From Leptodontidium sp. MPI-SDFR-AT-0119 (lineage: Eukaryota; Ascomycota; Leotiomycetes; Helotiales; Leptodontidiaceae), in assembly GCA_020726505.1 (NCBI GenBank), contig JAHLEZ010000002.1:3162001-3226000 (forward strand): 64,000 nucleotides of DNA, in the 5' to 3' direction. Below, one piece after another: positions 1 through 12,253 of the stretch (position 1 is its first letter; every line of letters begins with the position of its first letter). The position numbers and the translations under genes are program-made. The notes below the pieces were generated by a model. It made no database searches, had not been told where the DNA came from, and worked only from the letters and a program-made list of their open reading frames with translations.

Positions 1-3000
1 CCCCGGCCACTATTGCTGTGAAGCCAGTGCCAATTCTAGTTGATTCGGACATTGAAATTAACGACCCATTTGCTTCTGATATGGAGAAGTCAGCCTCTAC
101 ATCATCATCTTCAGACGAGTCGATTCAGATTCGCAAGATCAGTAAGAAAATCCGAGGTGTTCTTCCAGCTTCACATCTTAGGTTGGATCAGAAGAAGTTG
201 CCGAAACCTACTGTCCATACTTTGCGAGACACTGAAAGTTTATCTCCTGTCAAGGAATCATTTCGTCGTGGTGTCGCTCTTCCTCGAATCCGTCAAGACT
301 CTCAAAGTCCACCTACTTCGACAAATGCACGGTTGGCGTTTCTTTCGGATTCTGGGGAAGATGATGAGAACGAGGAGCCGAGCATGGCAGATGACCCCAC
401 CGAATTCGAAAGTATCTTTGACCAATCTCGTCTGGGTTTTGCCGATGAGGATGACAGGATTGATGCGATGCTGCCGTCCAAGAAACGGATCTCAGCTGGC
501 TCATCACACCCGCGCAAGAAGAGAAAGAGTGGATCTGGATTGGGAGTTCGTACTGAAAGTGGCTCATATAATCGGCAAGCCAAGATCACTGATCATCTGA
601 AGAAGCCCAAGAGTCGTGCCTCTGGCAGTAAGTCAGCACGACGACAGACAGGTCACGAAGGAGGTTCGAGCCGACATGGCAGTGGCACACCTCGTCCTAG
701 AAAGCCTGCTCCACCACGACTTGGTATTCTCGATGTGATGAATCCATTAGACCGCGATGAGAAAGATCTACCACAATTCATCAGAGTTGCAGCGCGTACT
801 GCGAGGTCTCGTGTGGGACAGGGCCGACAAAGTCCTTCAAAAAAGTTCATTCGATTAGACAATCGTGAGGATACTCAGGATGTTCAATCAGTTCTACAAG
901 ATTGGAGAGAAGGGAAGATAGTCCCAAAGAAGCGCAATCCTCAGCCAAGGAGGGTTTTGAGCAGCTCAGCACTTCATCAAATAGCGGACAACCAGCAAAC
1001 TAGACTTTCAGCACCTGTTGGCAAGAGCAAGACGCAGCCGAACAGAGAGGCTACCCTGCCAGGACGGAAGCTGGTAATTTCTAGACGTCAACAGTCGATG
1101 AACAACTTTGTAACACGAGAAACGACCTCTACTCAAGAGACTGCACCCCCTGTGCGACACAACAATGAGACGAGACTCGGACCTATACACCGAGTGAACA
1201 CATCCCGTGGTTTACAACATCCAGCACGGCCTGCACAGCTTGAGTCGGCCGAAATGCCTCACTCGGATAGGCATTCTGCATCTGCGTTTAGAAGCACTAA
1301 GAAAGTGCTCGATGCTCTTTACAGAAACACACGAAGACGACCCATTCCACAGACAAACCTTCAACTCAGTCGATTTCTTGCTGATGATGATATTGTTCGA
1401 CCATCGATTGAAGATGACCCTATTGACGAAGAAGATGAAGTCGAGCTCGTCCAGGTCTCATCGAAGTCTGCGTGGCGCAAGAAACGGGTACCAAGGCGAG
1501 TCGATGCCGGTGCTGCAAATTATCGTCAGCCCAGTGATCCATTGATACTGGATTACTTTGCCCCAGATGTACCAAACGCCGATGAGAACAGTAAGCTGCT
1601 AGGTTTAGGAAAGTTTGGGACGAACTATCCCTACCACTTTGACACATTTCCTCTGCAGCCTGGAATATTCTTTCATGAGAGCACTATCATTGGAAGTGGC
1701 AGACTTTCGGACCTTCTCACCGGTTCCAATTCACAAAGGCCTCCATCTTCAGCCATTTCAGGTCTCAAATTTGCCGACAAAGTATTCAACTGGCAAACAT
1801 GGAATGAGAACGTCTCATCGGAAATTGGTGTTTGTTTAGATTGGCTTCTGGATCAGCTCCATGCTCAGCAATCGTCAACTCCAACAGCAGATGCCAACGA
1901 AGTAATTGCATTTGTGCTGGACTTCATTCAGTATAATGTGAAATTTGATGGCCCTCTCGACCGGGATGATTTCATGTCAAGAATGATCGAAGTTCTTCAA
2001 GAATTTTCATCCCGTCTCGACGTCAAAGGCAGCATCGATCAAACTGAGACCAGGTTAGCTGTTGAAGTACTGTCTCGATGCACAGTTGTTATTCTCTACC
2101 TGCTCAAGGCTATTCGGGTGCAACCTGCACTCAACTCTTCGAGTTACGACCTCGAGGATCTGCTCAAGTCAGTTGCCGGTCATTGTGCAGCCGTACTGGT
2201 GTCTGATGGTTTACACAAACTTCGAAAACTGTATGATGATCTCCAGTACCTTTCTTTCAGAGAAAGAGGGATCACGGGAGACCAGTATGCGGCGAATGGA
2301 TGGGTCATTCTCATGAAGGTTTTGGGAGCTGCTCAGATCCCAAGAGGCTCGTTCTGGGATGTCACCAATGCACGTCTGTTGACTACTCCTATGAAAGATG
2401 TCATTAATGCACCCACCATGGAGAAGCTCTGGTACTCAATGTATACTCTACTTCCATTGTGCGAATTCGATTCGTTTGGCATCGTCGATCCAGGACTACG
2501 GCATAGGACGAAATTCGATAATTGGTCCTTGCCTCAACAGATTCTCAAGCAAGTGTTCGCACTATACAAGTCCAATCAACGACAACCCCCAGGATTCAAC
2601 GATTACTGTCGCTCCCTCTTCTATCGCTGCCACTACTTGATGATGGAATGGGGTTGGTGGAAATGTCCTGCTATTATTGGTGCTCTATTCGACTTCTTTG
2701 CTTCTCACAACCTTGCTCACCTACGCAATGAAGAAGTTCATGCCTCGCCATCATTTTTGGAGCAACTTGACAACGATCCCAACCTCGCAATTGAACCCGA
2801 GGACCGATGTTTTCATATCTTCCTCAAAATTGTAGCTCTGGGGATCAAGCATCTCTCGGAAGCAGACGATATGAAGAGTATTCGGAACCTTGTTGCTCGA
2901 TTGTTACCCAATCACGACAGGCAGTATCCCAAGGACGAGGTTGTTCATACACGAGATCTTGCGGCATTACGGAACCATCATGATCTTCTTTGCACACTCT

Positions 3001-5482
3001 TCTGGGTATCACCGCCTTCCCAAAGACCTTCCGTGGCTCTAATACAAGAACTCGTCATTGCCGATCGCTCTCACAATGAAGCCTGTTTGATAAATATACG
3101 GGCATGGGAGAACTTGACACGTTTCATGGTGACGAAGTGTCTGAATGTCGAATCTTATAAACCCTTTGGTCTTTGGCAGACTGCATTTTTCTCAAGCCTT
3201 TGCCAGCAATTTGTCGACACCGAGCAAGAAGCACGGCATCAGGCAGAGGTGTTGGAGAAGATCAGTGGGCAAGTGATGTCGGAGGCACGAGTTGCAGACA
3301 CAATCTTGCAGAACAAGAGAAGCATGGTCGTCCCCATGTGCAGGTCCATCACTGCAATGTCCAATACTATCAAGGCAGCCAGGTCTTCAGATATGGTTAG
3401 AGAAGCCCTGAACTGTGGTAAGCTCCCTATTCCATTTCCAGTCCGACAACTAACACTTGCACAGATGTACTTTCCAAAGCCTTGGATCCGGTGATCCATA
3501 GCAATTTTGCACTTTCGAAATGCTTGCTGGGTGACTGTCTGGTAGCGATTGTCAATTACATGGATCAAATCAAGCATCTGCATCCGCCTACCGTGGCACC
3601 AACAAATGCTCCAAATCATGAAGAAAGCCAGGACAGTCTAGACATGGATATAGACTGGGGCCGTATGGAGCTAATTATTGTAAGTCCTTCGGAGATCATG
3701 TGGTATCCAATGCTGACCTTCTCTAGCCACTTCGACAAAGTGTTGTGGGCAACATCTCCCCATTGATCAGAAGATATCTCGAAGCCGAATCAGATCAGGG
3801 GACACCAATTATGAATAGTCTAGTTGAGTGTTGGGCTCGTCTAGTTTCGATTATCACTGAAGAGGGCGCAATGGTAAGTGCAGTGACGTTGTTGAAGGTG
3901 ATTAGTTAGCTAATCATTCCATAGCCTCTTGAGCCTTTTCTTACCCGTGGCCAGTACGCCGTTTTTGAGAATCGACGAACGTGCAAGATAGCGGAGTCAT
4001 ATTGGCCGCTATTTCTTGCAAGCTTGCTCAAACATGGCAAGACATTGGGAGATTTCCAGGTGCGTTTTCCAAGTCAATCTGGGTGCCTTCTAACACCAAC
4101 AGTTTTCTGGCTTTAACATCGGATCGGAGTGGTTACTAGGCCTGACGACTTGTCGATCGATTCCCTTACCAGTGCAGGCTTTGACAACTGAATTGCAACA
4201 GAAAGGACATTACCTCTGCACCACAATTGATCTCGTGGTCTTTGATCAGATCCAGATGCTCCAAGGTAAATCCCACGACTCAACTTGATATGCTTGTAGC
4301 TAATAAAATACAGCTGCTATTCGTAGGATGTCCTCAATTCTGATAGATAAAACTACCGACTTGGAGGTCGGTCTCCCACAGAAACAAGCACAGCGACTAT
4401 TTTCCGACATGCTAGGCGACGTCATGAAATCAATACAAAGTCATCTCGAGTCTCTAGAGCCAGGCTCAGACGTCCACAAGTACCAATTACAGGTTGCTCG
4501 AGTTGTCGTTGCAGACATCAAAAGCTATGCAAGCGACTTCAGACGTCTCATCGATTTCTTCATACATCCTTCGACATACTATTGGCCACACGAGGGCGAT
4601 CCGTCACTTTACCGTGCAGGCCTAGTCGCATATTGTCTACGGCTTGAACAACAAGATGATAAGGCGGCATTCGAGCTCTATTACTACCTTCACAGCGGGT
4701 GGACTAATGCTCTGGTGTCTAAACGCATGGACAACTTTATCAGTTGTGTTCGGACAGGAATGAAGTGGTGGGATTTCACAAAGTTCATGCTGTCGGATTT
4801 TGTTCCAGCAATTCTCGCAGCAGGTTTTAACTCGTCGGCATGGCTTCTCTGCTCGATCTTCCTTCCTGCGATCAGCAACAGCGTCATCCGGCTACTGGAA
4901 AACACGGACGGCAAATCAACCTGGGTGTTCGAAAGCCTCCTCAACATCCTCAAGATGATTATGAACGGAACTATTATGCATGTTCATCTTTACGAGCGAA
5001 ATATCCACGGTGTCCACCCAGATCACCGTGGTATTCTTGCTGTAACCTTCAGATTCTGGTTGGCGATTGCTCTACCCATGCGCCAATATGCCATAGGGCA
5101 TTCCCAGGAAGTTGTGCTAGGAGAGGTCACCGACCCACTGAGTAGCTTCATCTATCATGCGGTGAATGCCTTCCAAACAGGTGATCCTTTTATACAAGTT
5201 CCAGAAGGACAATTCGATGTACACAAGGGCAAATACACCGACAATTTTGTGAAGCACATTGTTGAGCACATCAAGGATAATTGGCAATTCTCAGATGAGG
5301 AATGCTTTGGAGTTGTGGTCAAAACAAGATCAAATGAGTCTAGTGCCGTGACGGTATTTCGAGAATCGTTGAGGGAGGTACTTGAGGGGGATCTGGAGAG
5401 GTACGAATGTGCGTATCCGAACAAGGAGGATGTTCTTGTCGGGAGGATGAGAAATGTTTACATACAGGAGTTGTACGTGTGA
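1..5482 (+). CDS. Mus7/MMS22-family DNA repair protein, 5' truncated by the window
   Basis: The frame is already open at base 3, so the start codon lies upstream. Six exons fit: 3-3417, 3465-3679, 3727-3873, 3925-4059, 4103-4265 and 4314-5482. All introns are 43-51 bp GT-AG, most with CTAAC- or CTGAC-like branch points, and the exons sum to 1,747 codons plus a stop without a frame break. The first 500 residues are low-complexity, Ser/Arg/Lys rich and acidic, typical of a disordered nuclear tail. A conserved block near residue 530 (LGLGKFGTNYPYHFDTFPL, then FHES and GSGRL) is the hallmark of the Mus7/MMS22 family, and the rest is helical. Family knowledge: Mms22 links the Rtt101-Mms1 cullin ubiquitin ligase to stalled replication forks and supports recombination repair. 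The gene is intact over the visible part, with normal codon use and no RIP. The next gene starts 685 bp downstream on the same strand. Confidence 0.9.
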
Positions 5483-6167
5483 AGGAAGTCGCTGTACATA
5501 TGTTCAGGATATCAAAAACGTTTGGGAAGCTCTCCGGGCACTTGGCCGTTTCTCCACATGAACTTCGAGATATTTCCCAGGATCGGTATAAAACTAAGTG
5601 GATGGTTCTAGTGAACAATTGTAGGCGTCACCGTGCCTCTACAGAACCCCTCCCATCGATGATTATCCCCATGGCATGGCCCTTGGATAGTGAAGTGTGC
5701 AGGTATGTTTATGGACGGAAAAACTTACAATCCAATGTTCCCTGCCTGTATACTGGCCCCGCTAGGATATCGGTCCCAAGCTCCGGAGACCCCAGAAAAC
5801 GATCTCCCACTCTTCCTCTTCCGGGTCCGGAGGGAGATCCTCCGCAATTTTTACGCATGCGCTTTCCAGTGCAGCTACATCTCCATCAAAGCATCTGAGA
5901 TTCTCATCCTACTATTTCTTAACATTTGGATGATCACTTTGTCGGGTCGGAAGATCGCAATGTGGTTCCAAGATCCTTGGATTGTGGTATGATGGTTTCG
6001 GCCCGGGGGACCTGCATACTTTATGTCATAAATTAGACCTCCAGACCTTTAAGCAGGACTGGATACTTCCAGATGGAAGTTAATTGACAATTAAAAGAAC
6101 TAGAAGTCCGCTTAAATCTCTCTTTGCTTTCGTTCTTGCCATTGACGTGATAATCGCAGCGTCAAAG
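5483..6167. other. Intergenic region: MMS22 3' side and mannanase promoter
   Basis: No coding segment with introns or a recognisable family is supported here. A 100-codon frame (5690-5992) exists but has no sensible start context and no domain. The stretch should hold the terminator of the repair gene and the promoter and 5' UTR of the mannanase gene. No strong regulatory motif was recognised. Confidence 0.5.
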
Positions 6168-7494
6168 ATGAAGTACTCACTCGCATCCCTTCTTTCCTGC
6201 ACACTAGCAGCTTCAGCAGCTGTCATATCTTCATCCGCTCAACAACCACCATGCAAATACCCAATTGGAAAGCCAGGCAGCTTCGCGAAGCCCGCCGGAC
6301 GTCTCTTCGATATTGACGGAAAGGTGCAGTATTTTGCTGGAAGCAACGCCTGGTGGCTCGGTCATTTGTCGAAGAATTCAGATGTCGATATTGCCTTGAA
6401 GCAAGTTGCTGCTACAGGCTATAAGATTCTGAGAGTCTGGGGGTTTGGCGATGGTATGCTTTCCCAGGGTTGTGTTGGCATGAGATGGCAAAATACTGAT
6501 GTGATGTTTAGTTAATGTCATACCACCTGCGACGAATACAGACCCGAATAAAGTCTACTTCCAAATTTTGAACTCGACTGGAAGCTACATCAACTATGGA
6601 GCTGATGGACTGGAGAGACTGGACTATGTAGTCAGTGCAGCCGAGAAGTTTGGAGTCGGTCTGGTGCTCAATTTTGTGAACAACTGGGGAGATTATGGGG
6701 GTATTCAAGGTCCGTAAACCCAGTCTTGGGAGATACCTTCCACAGGAGGCGTTTCTGCTTCTTCTCGAGGTATAACTTACTGAGTCATTCTGATAGCCTA
6801 CTCTACCGCTTTCGGCAGCAACGCAACAACTTTCTACACCAATGCCAAAGCTCAAAAAGCATACAGAAACTACGTCCGCACAATCGTGACACGGTACAAG
6901 AAGAGCCCTGCCATTTTCTCCTGGGAACTAGGCAACGAACCGCGATGCAAAGGATGCCCAAGCTCTGTGATCACCAATTGGGCCACGGACGTCAGCAAAT
7001 ACATCAAATCACTAGATCCTAAGCACATGGTCACACTTGGCGACGAAGGGTGGTTGGTACCAGGTGATGGAATCGGTGACGGCTCTTATGCATACTCTGG
7101 AATCGAAGGGATTGACTTTGCTGCCAATCTCAAGATCAACACTCTCGACTATGGGACTTTCCACCTCTATCCCGATTCCTGGGGATACAATTATACCTGG
7201 GGAGCTGATTGGATCAAGCAACATGACAGTATTGGCAAGAACAGTGGAAAGCCGGTCGTGCTTGAGGAATACGGAGCTCCTTTCCCGGGAAATCATACGG
7301 GGGTGGAGAAGCCGTGGCAGGATACTGTGTTGAAGAGTGGTGTGGCGGCTGATCAGATTTGGCAGTTTGGAAGTCATGATCAGAGTGTTCCTGGACCCAC
7401 TCTTGGAGATGTTAATACTATTTTCTATGGGGATGAGGAGTATGAGGTTTTGGGGACCGGTCATGCGAGGGCTATGTTGAGGAAGAGGGTTTGA
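6168..7494 (+). CDS. Secreted GH5 endo-beta-1,4-mannanase
   Basis: Three exons (6168-6453, 6512-6709, 6797-7494) encode 393 residues. The introns are 58 and 87 bp; the second has a GTCCGT donor but restores the conserved DYGGIQAY peptide exactly. The chosen ATG gives a signal peptide (Lys, then a hydrophobic stretch ending in Ala-rich sequence) and cleavage is expected before the QQPPC region. The mature protein is a single (beta/alpha)8 glycoside hydrolase family 5 domain: [12 protein letters not shown] near the N terminus, the acid/base Glu in WELGNEPRC and the nucleophile Glu in VLEEYGAPF. No CBM1 or linker is present. Family role: hydrolysis of internal beta-1,4-mannosidic bonds in mannan and galactomannan outside the cell, for plant-wall degradation. 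Several NxT/S sites (NYT, NHT, NAT) fit secretion. Expression would normally be induced by carbon source, but no site is claimed here. Confidence 0.93.
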
Positions 7495-8048
7495 GGTATC
7501 TAATTGGATTGGTGGCAGATCTGTGATGTGTGGGAAAACAAGGAGCATCAGGAAACAGGTTGATAAGCTTGAAAGGATCCTTCCGAGCTCTCTTGGTTGA
7601 AAGGAAGAAGACGTTGCCAAAAAAATGAAGAAGTATTTCAGTAAGATCAAAGAATTATATACACAATACATCATCTGCGAAAGACTTCCCTTCACTTACT
7701 AGAGCATACATCTCAACTCTATGGAATAGGGGCTCGCTACTTGAATGACCCACCAAAGATCAACAGAAGTGGAGGGTGGCGTTGGTAAGCGAGACGCTTC
7801 CGGGTGAAATCCATCCCGACTGAGGACGTTTATCCAAGTCTCAAGCCTCATGTTGCCCCGATTAGGGGGTGTATTAGGAAACTATATAGAAGCGGCTCTT
7901 CCTTTAAGCTAGACGGTCTTCGAATTACCCTCCAAAGGCGCAGACACCATTCGAAACATCGGCACGCCTCCTCAAGCCCATCTCTCACGTGAAACTGTAA
8001 TTGACAGCGATATCACGTGTAAACATCAGCCTAACTCTTACAGATCCC
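7495..8048. other. Intergenic region between mannanase and SRPBCC genes
   Basis: No coding sequence is supported. Two CACGTG-type hexamers occur near 7987 and 8015, just upstream of the next gene, and could be bHLH-type sites, but this rests on the motif alone. A 62-codon frame at 7804-7992 has no supporting feature. Confidence 0.4.
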
Positions 8049-8679
8049 ATGCTCCGAGCGAGAACTTCTTGGAAGATGTTTGAAAACATAGTCTCATCAA
8101 ACATCGAAATTGCAGCTCCACCAGCGAAAGTGAGAGCCAAAGTAAGAGGCTTCCCAGCGCTTCAGAATCATGGGTTTTGACCAGTTCCCCTAGTTCCTGG
8201 ACTTCGAAAGTTTGCCCAAATACCACGGTAATGGCGCTTTTATATCCTTGGGCCCAAGGACTCCGAGGCAGCCCCTTGACAAGGGGGTTGTCATGAAGAA
8301 TGTGCTGAAAGGAGGGACGTTTCATCCAGTCGTCACTGTAAGCCTCGAGTCACAAATCCCCTGCCTCTCATCCCCATGATTACCTCATCTGTTAACACAG
8401 AGCCCAGGAAAACTCGCCTCATCAGTTCAGCTGGCTAGGTTCCGTTCCTGGTATTTCAGTGGCGGGCATTTCTTCCGCTTCGAAGAGAGTCAGGTGACGA
8501 AAGGTGACACTACATTTGTCCATAGAGAGAGTTTCTCTGGCTTGCTAGGATGGATAGCAGGAACTGGATGGGTGGCGAGTAAAATGGAGAGTCAAGAAGG
8601 GATTAGGAAGGGACAGGAGGAGATTGATAAATTTAATCAGGATTTGAAGAGGTGGGTTGAGAGCTCGAGTTTTGAGTAG
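8049..8679 (+). CDS. SRPBCC (START-like/polyketide-cyclase fold) family protein, probably frameshifted
   Basis: Three exons: 8049 (or the in-frame ATG at 8076) to 8141, 8194-8337, and 8401-8679. The first exon reads SSNIEIAAPPAKVRAK and the second FLDFESLPKYHG, the standard N-terminal strand and helix of fungal SRPBCC proteins. Exon 3 ends with GGHFFRFEES, TTFVHRESFSGLLGW and a C-terminal helix. The family-like peptide between them (ENSPHQFSWLGSVPGI, 8408-8455) is in a different frame from GGHFFRFEES, and one base added at the TTT run at 8454-8456 would join them. Using an acceptor at 8400 instead of 8407 adds seven bases and keeps an open 171-codon frame, but then about 18 residues are unrelated to the family. 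So this is either a sequencing slip in a homopolymer, a fresh pseudogene, or a gene rescued by splice-site choice. The family binds hydrophobic ligands; the ligand is unknown. Confidence 0.75.
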
Positions 8680-8934
8680 GGTTTGTTTGGGAAAGTGGAC
8701 GGAGTGCGGAATCTTGGAAGCTACAAACCAGGATTAAGAGATAGCGGGAATCTTATTGTACGTACATCTTCTTATCTGTAAGCCTCTCGATGTCCGTTGC
8801 ATGCATACGAAGAGGTTCATCTGATTGGATTGGCAAAAAGGGTAACCATACGCGAAATTCTAATGTGTGGCAATCGACTCGGACCTCGACGTTATAGGAA
8901 CAGCAAGGCACAGCCAAAGAGAGCACAATCAGTA

Positions 8935-9955
8935 TTAACTCTCTCCTTCAGTCTTGCCAGTCGTCTTATCAGGAGACGTAGGGAAAGGCAACAGCCGATG
9001 CGTCCTCGCTACCACCTCTGAATAATCCTTCTCATTGCCCACATTCAAGATCCCATGCCTCACTAAGAAGTCAATAATGACCATAGCAGACATTGGCTTG
9101 TACATCCCACCCAAGATATTCTTCTTCACTTCATCAACAGGCGTCAAACGAAACTCCTGGACTTCGCTGTCTGCAGGACGGGGCTGCACCCCCTCTTCAA
9201 TCTCCATGTCATAGACATATTTGACAGATGGTTCCAACTGTCCATCATCTTTGGCACAAAATTCAGAAACGCATCCAACAGATTTAGCGTTTTGTCTCGT
9301 CAAATCCTCAGACAGACTTGCCTCCTCAGCCGCTTCTTTGACAAGGCACTCAAATGGCTCAACGCCTACTGGAACTCCTCCGGCAACAGAACTATCCAGC
9401 ATCCCAGGATACGTAGTCGTGGTCATAGATCGGGTAGGGACCCAGATTCGAATCTCCCCAGTTGATTTTAAGCGCGTGAATACCGTCATGTGGACGCCAA
9501 TCGTGATGATACCGAATAATCCTGCTCCTGCCCTCTCCACTTTGATATCAGACCGGGCGCCCAGAATACGGTATTCCTCATTTCGCCAGCCTTTGAGGCA
9601 ATTGAAAAGTTTCTTCTCACGAGCTGTCTGTAGGACTTCCGATATGGCTTCGTTGGCGGCGATGGTAGTATCAGCGATGAGTTGAACACGTTTGTGTGTG
9701 CTGCTGTGGATAAGTTGGAAATCTTCTGTCCATGGCATGGCTTTTACGGTGGAGGATTCTATGTAGCCATGTGGCCGGGGATCCCCAGGGAGAAGGAATA
9801 TCCAGAGATCCTCTGTGTTCAGAACATTTTCTTCTGAGGTGTGGATATTTTGGTATGGAAAGCTGATGAGCCCACATTAGCGTAAATCAGAGCTGCTGAG
9901 GTCATAGCTACTCGTACTTATCTCGCTCCTTCACGATATCCAAGATGGTCTTCAT
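8935..9955 (-). CDS. Nudix hydrolase, thiamine-pyrophosphokinase-associated (Tnr3 N-terminal type)
   Basis: Two exons on the minus strand, 9955-9918 and 9862-8935, separated by a 55 bp intron, give 321 residues. The short first exon starts MKTILDIVKERD and splices into NFPY, a motif seen at the N terminus of DUF4743/Tnr3-type proteins. The Nudix fold follows: a GGVPVGVEPFECLVKEAAEE segment (about residues 193-212) is a recognisable Nudix box with the catalytic REUXEE Glu pair as KEAAEE. The C-terminal part (VDEVKKNILGGMYKPMSAMV, then a helix) is also typical. Family knowledge: budding and fission yeast relatives hydrolyse oxidised thiamine diphosphates and in Tnr3 are fused to the pyrophosphokinase; here the Nudix part stands alone. 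The neighbouring SRPBCC gene is convergent, with its stop 255 bp away. Confidence 0.85.
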
Positions 9956-10944
9956 GGTTGTTCGCTAGTATGCAATCGGGCCAAAGGAGTATTATTTTCA
10001 TCGGCAGTTAATTCTGTTTGTAACAGAACTCGTATCTAGAGTAAAATCGGCTGCTCCAATATTCCTCAATATTCCAATAACGGTATTTCTTCTCGCGTGA
10101 GTGAGAAGCAATCGGTGCGGGACTTAACCGCTGAACTTCAAGCTGACCTCCCTAATCGAGCAGACGTACTTAACCGAAAACTCTCTTTCTGCTGATGGAT
10201 GCAGCAATTGATGCGGTAACAAGGCAAAGCTTACTCGATAGGGGATCATTCCGTACGGCACGGCTCGTTCCCTGCTAGTAAAAAGATACAACGCGTCAAC
10301 GTGTCACACTCGAGACCAATCCTCCGTACCCCGCCAGTTATCCACATCCCCACATCTGGATGTCGAGCAGCAACACTAGACCTTTCTTATGGCAATCTCG
10401 ATCTCAAAGTGTTTCGATTCAGACTTGATGTCGATCATTCCTCCTGCGAGATACCAAGCAAGGTTATCGTGAGAATAGGCTGATGTGGGTTTGAGAATGC
10501 ACCCTGGTAAGTATGTTCTCCTGTGGCGTTGGCTACGAACCAAAGGTTGTCATTTTGGGATGAAACTGCGACATACATCAGAAGTGAGGAATTAGAAATC
10601 CAAATTCGGAATGGCCGCGTGGACATCTGGATCAGCATGCAGCTTTGACGGATTGACGAGCATAGTGTAGGGTCAAGCCGATCCTTGTCACTCAGGGTAC
10701 CGAGGGAGAGTAGCAGACTTGATGTACCCAGAAGAAGCTGTCACTTGTTCCCCTGTCTAGACTTACCAATTGCTGAGTACACTCAAAACATGGGTGGTTG
10801 TCTCACCTTGAACTTTAAGTCTCTACTCTTCTTCTGCAGAGTTATGAACGAAGAAGTTTGTTTACAAGATTTTTCTATACTTAAAAGCATAATCGTTATT
10901 TATTCAAGTCATTGACCATAAGCCTGTGACGAAAGAGCACCGAC
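9956..10944. other. Intergenic region with divergent promoters
   Basis: About 1 kb lies between the divergently transcribed Nudix gene and the phosphorylase-like gene. Short frames on both strands (for example 10301-10483 plus, 10435-10638 minus) lack family features, introns or conserved peptides. I see no tRNA-like or repeat structure. Confidence 0.45.
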
Positions 10945-12253
10945 ATGGCCACTACTATGACGACCGTGGCTCAATCCCTTTTCTTTCCTCCTCAAGCCCA
11001 TGAAAAGCTCATCCACTTGGAAGCTCGTGACGTTCAAGATGCAAGAAGCATACCCAAGACAGTAAGTTGTTTCCAAAATGCCCTTGAAGACATTTGAGGT
11101 TTCCAAACATAGAAGAGCCACGATATTCAGCTAGCTATATGATCGTAGACTGACGTTGTAGCTTTGCACTCCCATCACTGCCAGCTCATCTACACACTCC
11201 ATGGGACCGGTCCTCCCCCACTACGTCCTACCCAAAGTCCACTCGGTCATACAATCAGATGGCTTCATCTCGATCCTTGTGCTAGGGTCTCACGACCGTT
11301 CGGCATCTGCCCTCATAACCGAGAATGAGAAGGGCAACAAACCATTCAACTGGCAACGTCCCACTGCGACAATTCTTCACACCCCGGAAGGCAATATTCT
11401 ACAGCTCAATGTTCTCCCAGGTCGAGCATACGTTGAACACTATGCAGCTCTGCTGTCAACATACTTCGCAGGCGAGAGCTTCACCGGAGTTAGCGTTCCC
11501 ACTGTTCACTACCTTCCACCAGCGATTGATGCGTGTGCCTCCGTATTCGCCAATTCGAACCTTCCATACCTTGGGACTGTCGACATTGCAATTTTGGGAT
11601 ATGTAGATAAACTGCCTCGCTGCATTGGCACGGACAAGTGGGAAACTGGTGTGGAGCGTGAGAGTGAGGAGGGCGAGCTTTTCGCTTGGAAGAAACGAAT
11701 CCTTCCTGATGGACGACTTGTTGCATTCATTGGATGTACTGCATGCTATTGGGGAGATATCGGCGGCCAACTAATCCGAGCATTGAGAGTGCATAATCAG
11801 GTTCAAGAGGCTGTTTATATTGGAAAATTGGGGACTTTGGACGAGAGACATATCCCGAATTCGATCCTAGCTACAGGGTCTCGTAGTATGTTTCCAAATG
11901 GCAGCGTGGTAGAATGGGATAGTGTGCTTGAGGAGGCAGTGAAGGAGGTTAGTGGTGTAGTCCACGGTGTCCACTTCACTGGAGCGACTTCTTTGAGTGA
12001 AACGAAGGAATGGACTCGTGAGTGGAAGAGTAAAGTTGATTGGGTTGATCCTGAGATCGGTCATATGGCGATGGTATCTCTGGAATTGGGAGTGAGGTTT
12101 GGTTTCATACACGTCGTTTCCGACAATTTATCAAGGGAGGGTCTAGAGGGGTTGGTTGATGAGAGAAAGGCTACGATTGTGGCGGATCGCATGAAGCTTC
12201 TTGAGCTAGCTGATCTTGTTTTGGAGAGATACTTTGGTGAAAGATTAAACTAG
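10945..12253 (+). CDS. Nucleoside-phosphorylase-like protein
   Basis: Two exons, 10945-11061 and 11162-12253, joined across a 100 bp intron (GTAAGT donor; AG at 11160-11161), give 402 residues starting MATTMTTVAQSLFF. The downstream ATG at 11201 would drop the N-terminal 52 residues; the spliced start is preferred because both splice sites are good and the frame is kept. The C-terminal third contains VYIGKLGTL, VDPEIGHMA and FIHVVSDNL, which resemble the substrate-binding end of the purine/uridine phosphorylase fold. The N-terminal half is not recognised. Likely role is nucleoside or purine-base handling in the cytosol, but substrate and even activity are inference. The stop codon overlaps the stop codon of the next, convergent gene. 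Confidence 0.7.

Noticed and set aside
5690..5992. 100-codon frame between MMS22 and mannanase
   Set aside because: No start context, domain or splice support.
10301..10915. Short frames in the Nudix-phosphorylase spacer
   Set aside because: Each is under 80 codons, with none conserved-looking; more likely promoter DNA.
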